From Glandiceps talaboti (taxonomy: Eukaryota; Hemichordata; Enteropneusta; Spengelidae), in assembly GCF_964340395.1 (NCBI RefSeq), contig NC_135563.1, forward strand, positions 3,299,422-3,363,421: a stretch of DNA of 64,000 nucleotides. Direction: 5' to 3'. The number at the start of each line of letters is the position of its first letter. Positions within the stretch are counted from its first letter, which is position 1. This document shows positions 61,506 through 64,000 of the stretch, one piece after another. Made by a program: the position numbers and the translations under genes. Under the pieces are notes generated by a model, which saw nothing but the letters and a program-made list of their open reading frames with translations, was not told the origin of the DNA and did no database searches.

Positions 61506-64000
61506 TAGACAAACAGACACAGAAAGACAGACATGCAGGTACAAAGACATACATAAATACAGACAAATAGAAAAGCAGAGAGATTAACAAAACGAAATAA
61601 CAGAGAGACAGATACAATGATGATCATTGAGAGACAGAGACAGAGCCAGAGACACAGACAGGAATGAGGAAACACTTGGCAGAGAGTCAACTAAAAATTG
61701 GACTTACGCTGTTGTTGGGGCTTTTGGTGCACCGGTATCTTTTGTATCTTTTTTTCTTTTCTTGCCCTTTGGCCACCCTCCTTTCCTCTTCTGTAACAAA
61801 ATTTAAAGTTAGTGAGTAACATACACAACATACATTGTACATTGTACAACCTCTAAGGGATGATCATACAATGTCACACAAGTACATGTACAATAAGCGA
61901 ACTTCATTTGTCTAGGGGAGGGAGGGGGTCTGGCATCAATTGCTGAACTTCATTTTCACACTTCTAACCAAATTTCAATGGAAAACTTTTACTCCTTCAA
62001 TGATAACAACTTTTGTATTTACTACTGAGATGTTGATACACATGTAAGTTGTGAGATATGGTGTTGGATTTCTGATCGTATTTTTAATGTGTTTACAAAT
62101 GTCATGTTTTTACAATACATCAATCGTAGTGGTGTGACCGCTATGTACAGTTTTCATCATAGTTTACATCATATATAAAAGTTTGATATTGCACTTGTGA
62201 ATGTTTGTTTAGGGGGAGGTTTTTATTTACCTAAATGAACAATGTTTGTTTGTTGAGCTTGTGCGACATTGTGCGATCGTCCCTAATGCTCCAAAATGTT
62301 GTCTGACAACGCAACATACATGTACATGGAAGTCACAACTTCTCCACTCCTTAGTGCCAAATAATACACATAATAGTTTATCTTTCACTATACATGTAAT
62401 AAGTTGTGTACTGATACTGAGTCATTAGATGACTAGTGACAACCCTTACGTCATCAATATTTTCTGGCTGAGTGAAGAAAAATATTGGGGAATTATACCA
62501 CCGACAGTAATATGAAAAAAAAAGGGGAAAGTAATGGCAATTTTGAATGTTTTGACTCACATTTTGAAGAGAGCAGAAACAGTTATGTAGACATGTGTTG
62601 ATATGATGTAGAAAAACCAGAGTATACACACATATGTATATTCCATAGGTTTTGTTGAACCTGGGTCATGTTTGGTATAAGTGTTATTAACATACAATGT
62701 ACTTTATGTTATTAAATATTTCGTCTTCAAAATCACAACACTATCAGTGATAGCCTGAGTGGGCTACCAGCTGCAAATTTATGGTACCCCCATGACAAGA
62801 ATTGGTAGTGTGTTGACTCAGGACTACTGTTAATCTTGAGCCCTGCATGATTTATATCCCTGCAAAGCTAAGTTGGGAACAAAGAAAATTATGAGAGCAA
62901 GTCTATGCACACCAAAAGGTTGCTAATTTTGGTGTTTTGTTACCTTAGGTTCATGGTCACTCCCCTGGACACTACTATCGGCAGAATTTGGATCTACAGA
63001 TGTGGCAGTAGTAGGAACCTGAGTTGTATTACCAGTAGTATCTAAATGATTACTGACTGCTTCACTTTGGACTTCAAATAGATGTGGACTCTGAGCACAT
63101 GCACTCACCACTCCACTGTCATTGACCAATAGTTGATGAGCTGAAAATGAATATGACTAGTATGAGTTCAGAACACTAATTGGTTTATACTATCTAATAT
63201 GACTAGTGTGAGTTCAGAACACTAATTGGTTTATACTATCTAATATGACTAGTGTGAGTTCAGAACACTAATTGGTTTATACTATCTATCTGTGAACAAT
63301 AGTTTGTACGATATCATGGCATACTCTACATGTACTTATCTTGTAAATCACCAACCACTGAATGGTTTAAACTACATGTACTGTACATTTTGTATGTGTC
63401 ATGTGATACATTAGATGCAATGTTATTGGTCAATACTACATTATGTATGTCATGTGATATTTGTAGATGCATTGTTATTGGCTAATACTGCACTGTATGT
63501 AATGTTATACATCATACACTATAGATGTGGTGTCCTTCCTAGAATTGTTCATAACAGGTTTCATTGGTCACTCACACTGGTATAGAAGTATGCAATGGTC
63601 ATTTTTGAATTCAGAAGACCTACGTAGATACAGTGTACAAGACATATACATGTACAAATGTACATGTGTACTTATATCCATCAATCATTTCAAACATGAA
63701 GCAACCTACTTGTTCCTGGTATTTGTAAATCTGTGGCATCTCCAGGCCCAGTGACGGTGATACTATTGACAAGTGTTACTGTATTGACAGACTCGTCAGC
63801 ATCACTAACGGTATTAACATTGCCAGCTGGTCCGCTAATATTGTTACCAACTTGTGCAGGAATTCGGTATGTGACAACGCTATTAATGCTGTCAGTGACT
63901 GGGTTTACTCCAAGGGATGTAGCAACACTTGTATCACATGCAGACACAGAACTATCTGGTAAACATGTAGTATCTGTTGATGTACCAACTGTGTCTGCTG
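50704..64000 (-). CDS. HMG20A: HMG20A/B-type chromatin protein with a C2H2 zinc finger (ten exons, N-terminus outside)
   Basis: Minus-strand exons, in order: 64000-63710 (open at the edge), 63140-62944, 61790-61708, 60620-60497, 59918-59804, 56283-56222, 55588-55471, 54333-54139, 53391-53300, 50823-50704. All junctions are GT-AG and in phase, giving 464 residues. HMG20 proteins are nuclear DNA-binding members or partners of the LSD1-CoREST complex in vertebrates. Visible here are a Ser/Thr/Val-rich acidic N-terminus, a basic [14 protein letters not shown] stretch (163-176), an HMG box (about 182-250: [30 protein letters not shown]), a C-x2-C-x12-H-x5-H finger (299-321), an acidic linker, and a coiled coil (about 395-450: [21 protein letters not shown]). 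The vertebrate proteins, as I recall, lack the finger and extend about 50 residues beyond the coiled coil, while this one stops after [13 protein letters not shown]. An unseen alternative last exon is possible. A or B assignment is uncertain. Confidence 0.9.
51697..53035. repeat. 69-bp minisatellite, about 20 copies, in the last HMG20 intron
   Basis: Units read CTCCAACAGTAACTTACATG, TACACTGCTGTGACATGG, TGTCTATAGAGGCATTGTAG. A 60-bp variant lacks the TCTATAGAGG part and is clustered at about 52000-52260. The period is a multiple of three, so the minus strand stays open with a 23-residue repeat. It is intronic and has no in-phase splice linkage I can support. Confidence 0.96.
53300..53391 (-). 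CDS. HMG20A: HMG20 exon: coiled coil
   Basis: 92 bases, phase 1 to 0, encoding [20 protein letters not shown] and [11 protein letters not shown]. Confidence 0.9.
53828..54085. repeat. (ACAG)n-rich degenerate microsatellite
   Basis: ACAG units mixed with ACAC and GAGA variants. The run ends about 54 bases from the adjacent HMG20 exon on the intron's donor side. Confidence 0.93.
54139..54333 (-). CDS. HMG20A: HMG20 exon: acidic Ser/Thr/Gln linker
   Basis: 195 bases, encoding [16 protein letters not shown] through [17 protein letters not shown]. The last part matches the FDIPIFTEEFLNH region of vertebrate HMG20A in position. Confidence 0.9.
55471..55588 (-). CDS. HMG20A: HMG20 exon: C2H2 zinc finger
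   Basis: 118 bases, phase 0 to 1, encoding [20 protein letters not shown] then [19 protein letters not shown]. The C-x2-C-x12-H-x5-H spacing is of the U1/matrin type. The finger is confined to this exon. Confidence 0.9.
56222..56283 (-). CDS. HMG20A: HMG20 exon: short acidic linker
   Basis: 62 bases, phase 1 to 0, encoding [20 protein letters not shown] plus E. Small, but both splice sites are good and the phases fit. Confidence 0.82.
56746..58632 (+). CDS. Intact Rex1-like LINE reverse transcriptase (628 codons)
   Basis: Uninterrupted reverse transcriptase with [10 protein letters not shown] (182-191), motif [15 protein letters not shown] (308-321), [13 protein letters not shown] (369-381) and catalytic YADDTAVV (400-407). 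A thumb and C-terminal region ends in [11 protein letters not shown]. The style of motif A and [10 protein letters not shown] fits the Rex1/CR1 side of the Jockey superfamily. The apurinic endonuclease is absent through 5' truncation. The first ATG comes from the target site, not the element, so it is only the formal start. Confidence 0.9.
   Translation: MKYGVIHIQDAVGDVSVLTDVVTSYITFCSNLHFQTKQVKVHANNKPWVTSDVRQAIIDKHKSYGKDNYHEKQTLLNDIIWKAKCDYKNKVESLFTTNNSKDAWRGLKVLTGMGQKRRDPAILTEPGAVERLNRFYARFDNTDFRNEQNYIKEQLVGTVDEEAFVLPEEHVRKVLKGIKVNKAPGPDKLSGNLLKQCKDSLFYIIHYIFELSLSTCTYPSSWKIGEIVPVPKKDLPQVINDLRPVTLTSILSKCLERVGLALLMPHVKDNFDPLQFAYILGRSTDDAICTLIHRLTKHLDAKSSNTARVLFIDYSSAFNTIQPHLMLNKLNALNVPAYLKLWILDYLTERSQYVRTKYGVSDIITVNTGAPQGCVLSPVLFVLYTNDLAWDTNGAMIEKYADDTAVVGFISNDDDSEYVECIEFVNTWCKDNYLDLNVPKTKELIFDFRRNKAEKQPVEINNMQVERTSVYRYLGCMVDDKLSFAQHVDNQLKKANKRLYFARSMRKLNVSSNVISLFYNSTIYTVLSYANIAFYDMLPTYLKHDLNRPRNICRKLVSNEFYELSDNSTLYKLKSSKTATKIIKDSTHPLHTEYEYLPSGRRLRVPRARTNRFKYSFVPRSIHLINNM
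56749..58815 (+). mobile_element. 5'-truncated Rex1-like LINE with target-site duplication, in an HMG20 intron
   Basis: ATTTGCATG occurs at 56740-56748 and again at 58816-58824, immediately outside the element. The 3' UTR is about 170 bp and ends with an AATAAAG and an (ATT)n tail. It lies antisense to HMG20 between the exons at 59804-59918 and 56222-56283. The intact frame and exact duplication suggest recent insertion. Confidence 0.88.
59050..59690. repeat. Diverged repeats of a CATAGCTGGTACATGG-type motif
   Basis: Variants of CACATAGCTGGTACATGGCT and its reverse complement (CACAGCTATGTACCAGCTGT) recur roughly every 40-60 bases in both orientations. They appear to be remnants of an inverted or palindromic tandem repeat. 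No coding capacity. Confidence 0.55.
59804..59918 (-). CDS. HMG20A: HMG20 exon: end of HMG box
   Basis: 115 bases, phase 0 to 1, encoding [20 protein letters not shown] then [18 protein letters not shown], matching the last HMG-box helix and its C-terminal extension. Confidence 0.93.
60497..60620 (-). CDS. HMG20A: HMG20 exon: core of HMG box
   Basis: 124 bases, phase 2 to 0, encoding [20 protein letters not shown] then [20 protein letters not shown] plus Q. Confidence 0.93.
61130..61530. repeat. (ACAG)n-rich degenerate microsatellite
   Basis: Long ACAG array with ACTG, ACAT and AGAG variants, in the HMG20 intron. It gives spurious Ser/Val/Cys ORFs on the minus strand. Confidence 0.95.
61708..61790 (-). 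CDS. HMG20A: HMG20 exon: basic stretch and start of HMG box
   Basis: 83 bases, phase 0 to 2, encoding [20 protein letters not shown] then [12 protein letters not shown] is the conserved HMG20 box entry. Confidence 0.92.
61854..62286. mobile_element. MITE family M1, copy 3, in an HMG20 intron
   Basis: Inverted ends TAAGGGATGATCATACAATG and the complement of CATTGTGCGATCGTCCCTAA. The interior matches 7050-7515 at about 80% by eye. Confidence 0.85.
62430..62690 (+). mobile_element. MITE-like repeat family M3, partial copy in an HMG20 intron
   Basis: Carries GGCTGAGTGAAGAAAAATATTGG and the AAAGTAATGGCAATTTTGAA, TTTTGACTCACAT segments of the copy at 30245-30590. The hairpin half is mostly missing. 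Confidence 0.65.
62944..63140 (-). CDS. HMG20A: HMG20 exon: Ser/Thr/Val-rich N-terminal region
   Basis: 197 bases, phase 1 to 0, encoding [20 protein letters not shown] and onward to [13 protein letters not shown]-like sequence ending PK. Low complexity, no domain. Confidence 0.82.
63160..63286. repeat. 46-bp tandem repeat, about 2.7 copies
   Basis: GACTAGTGTGAGTTCAGAAC, ACTAATTGGTTTATACTATC, TAATAT repeats beside the acceptor of the neighbouring HMG20 exon. Confidence 0.92.
63710..64000 (-). CDS. HMG20A: HMG20 exon, runs off the right edge
   Basis: Open from the window edge. It encodes a Thr/Val/Asn/Ser-rich segment ending [10 protein letters not shown], with donor GTAGGT in phase 1. Confidence 0.8.

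Overview
This 64 kb window is animal nuclear DNA. Genes have spliced GT-AG introns, a secreted neuropeptide precursor is present, three kinds of non-LTR or Penelope-like retroelement occur, and microsatellites, minisatellites and short inverted-repeat transposons are very dense. I see no bacterial operon structure and no tRNA or rRNA gene. The hormone in the neuropeptide gene reads CYIGDCAYG. The DCA core resembles, from memory and unchecked, the oxytocin/vasopressin-type peptide of the acorn worm Saccoglossus. My best guess is therefore a marine invertebrate deuterostome, possibly a hemichordate. That placement is inference.

Layout. From 1 to 510 there is a 40-bp minisatellite. From about 1.65 to 13.7 kb there is a tandem segmental duplication of 5 to 7 kb units. 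Each unit holds one intronless TMEM45-family gene (2272-3108 and 8913-9749, both 278 aa, 14 differences). The two units differ by clean transposon insertions, so each serves as the empty-site control for the other. From 14.8 to 16.4 kb lies a 5'-truncated Jockey-superfamily LINE on the minus strand. From 16.4 to 36.9 kb the sequence is mostly non-coding. It holds a Penelope-like fragment (about 20.7-21.2 kb), a TTAA-flanked DNA transposon with a captured or residual exon (22.7-24.0 kb), several MITEs, a possible signal-peptide first exon (24625) and tandem repeats.

From 37040 to 40653 lies a complete three-exon oxytocin/vasopressin-neurophysin precursor gene of 172 aa. It has all 14 neurophysin cysteines and a possible extra C-terminal peptide bounded by dibasic sites. 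Its introns are crowded with simple repeats, including a (CT)n run that directly forms the 3' splice-site pyrimidine tract. From 42.2 to 46.6 kb are LINE remnants and a 2.75-kb satellite of a 16-bp unit. That satellite is open in all three minus frames and produces meaningless ORFs of up to about 985 codons.

From 50.7 kb to the right edge, the minus strand carries ten exons of an HMG20A/B-type gene (464 codons seen, N-terminus outside the window). It encodes an HMG box, a C2H2 zinc finger not present in the vertebrate HMG20 proteins as I recall them, and a C-terminal coiled coil. Its introns hold a Rex1-like LINE with an intact reverse transcriptase and clear target-site duplication, a 69-bp minisatellite that repeats a consensus 5' splice site in the gene's sense direction, and two MITE families also found elsewhere in the window.

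The three host gene types look functionally unrelated: a membrane protein of unknown biochemistry, a neurohormone, and a chromatin factor. The most interesting biology is the divergent neurohormone precursor and the zinc-finger-bearing HMG20 protein.
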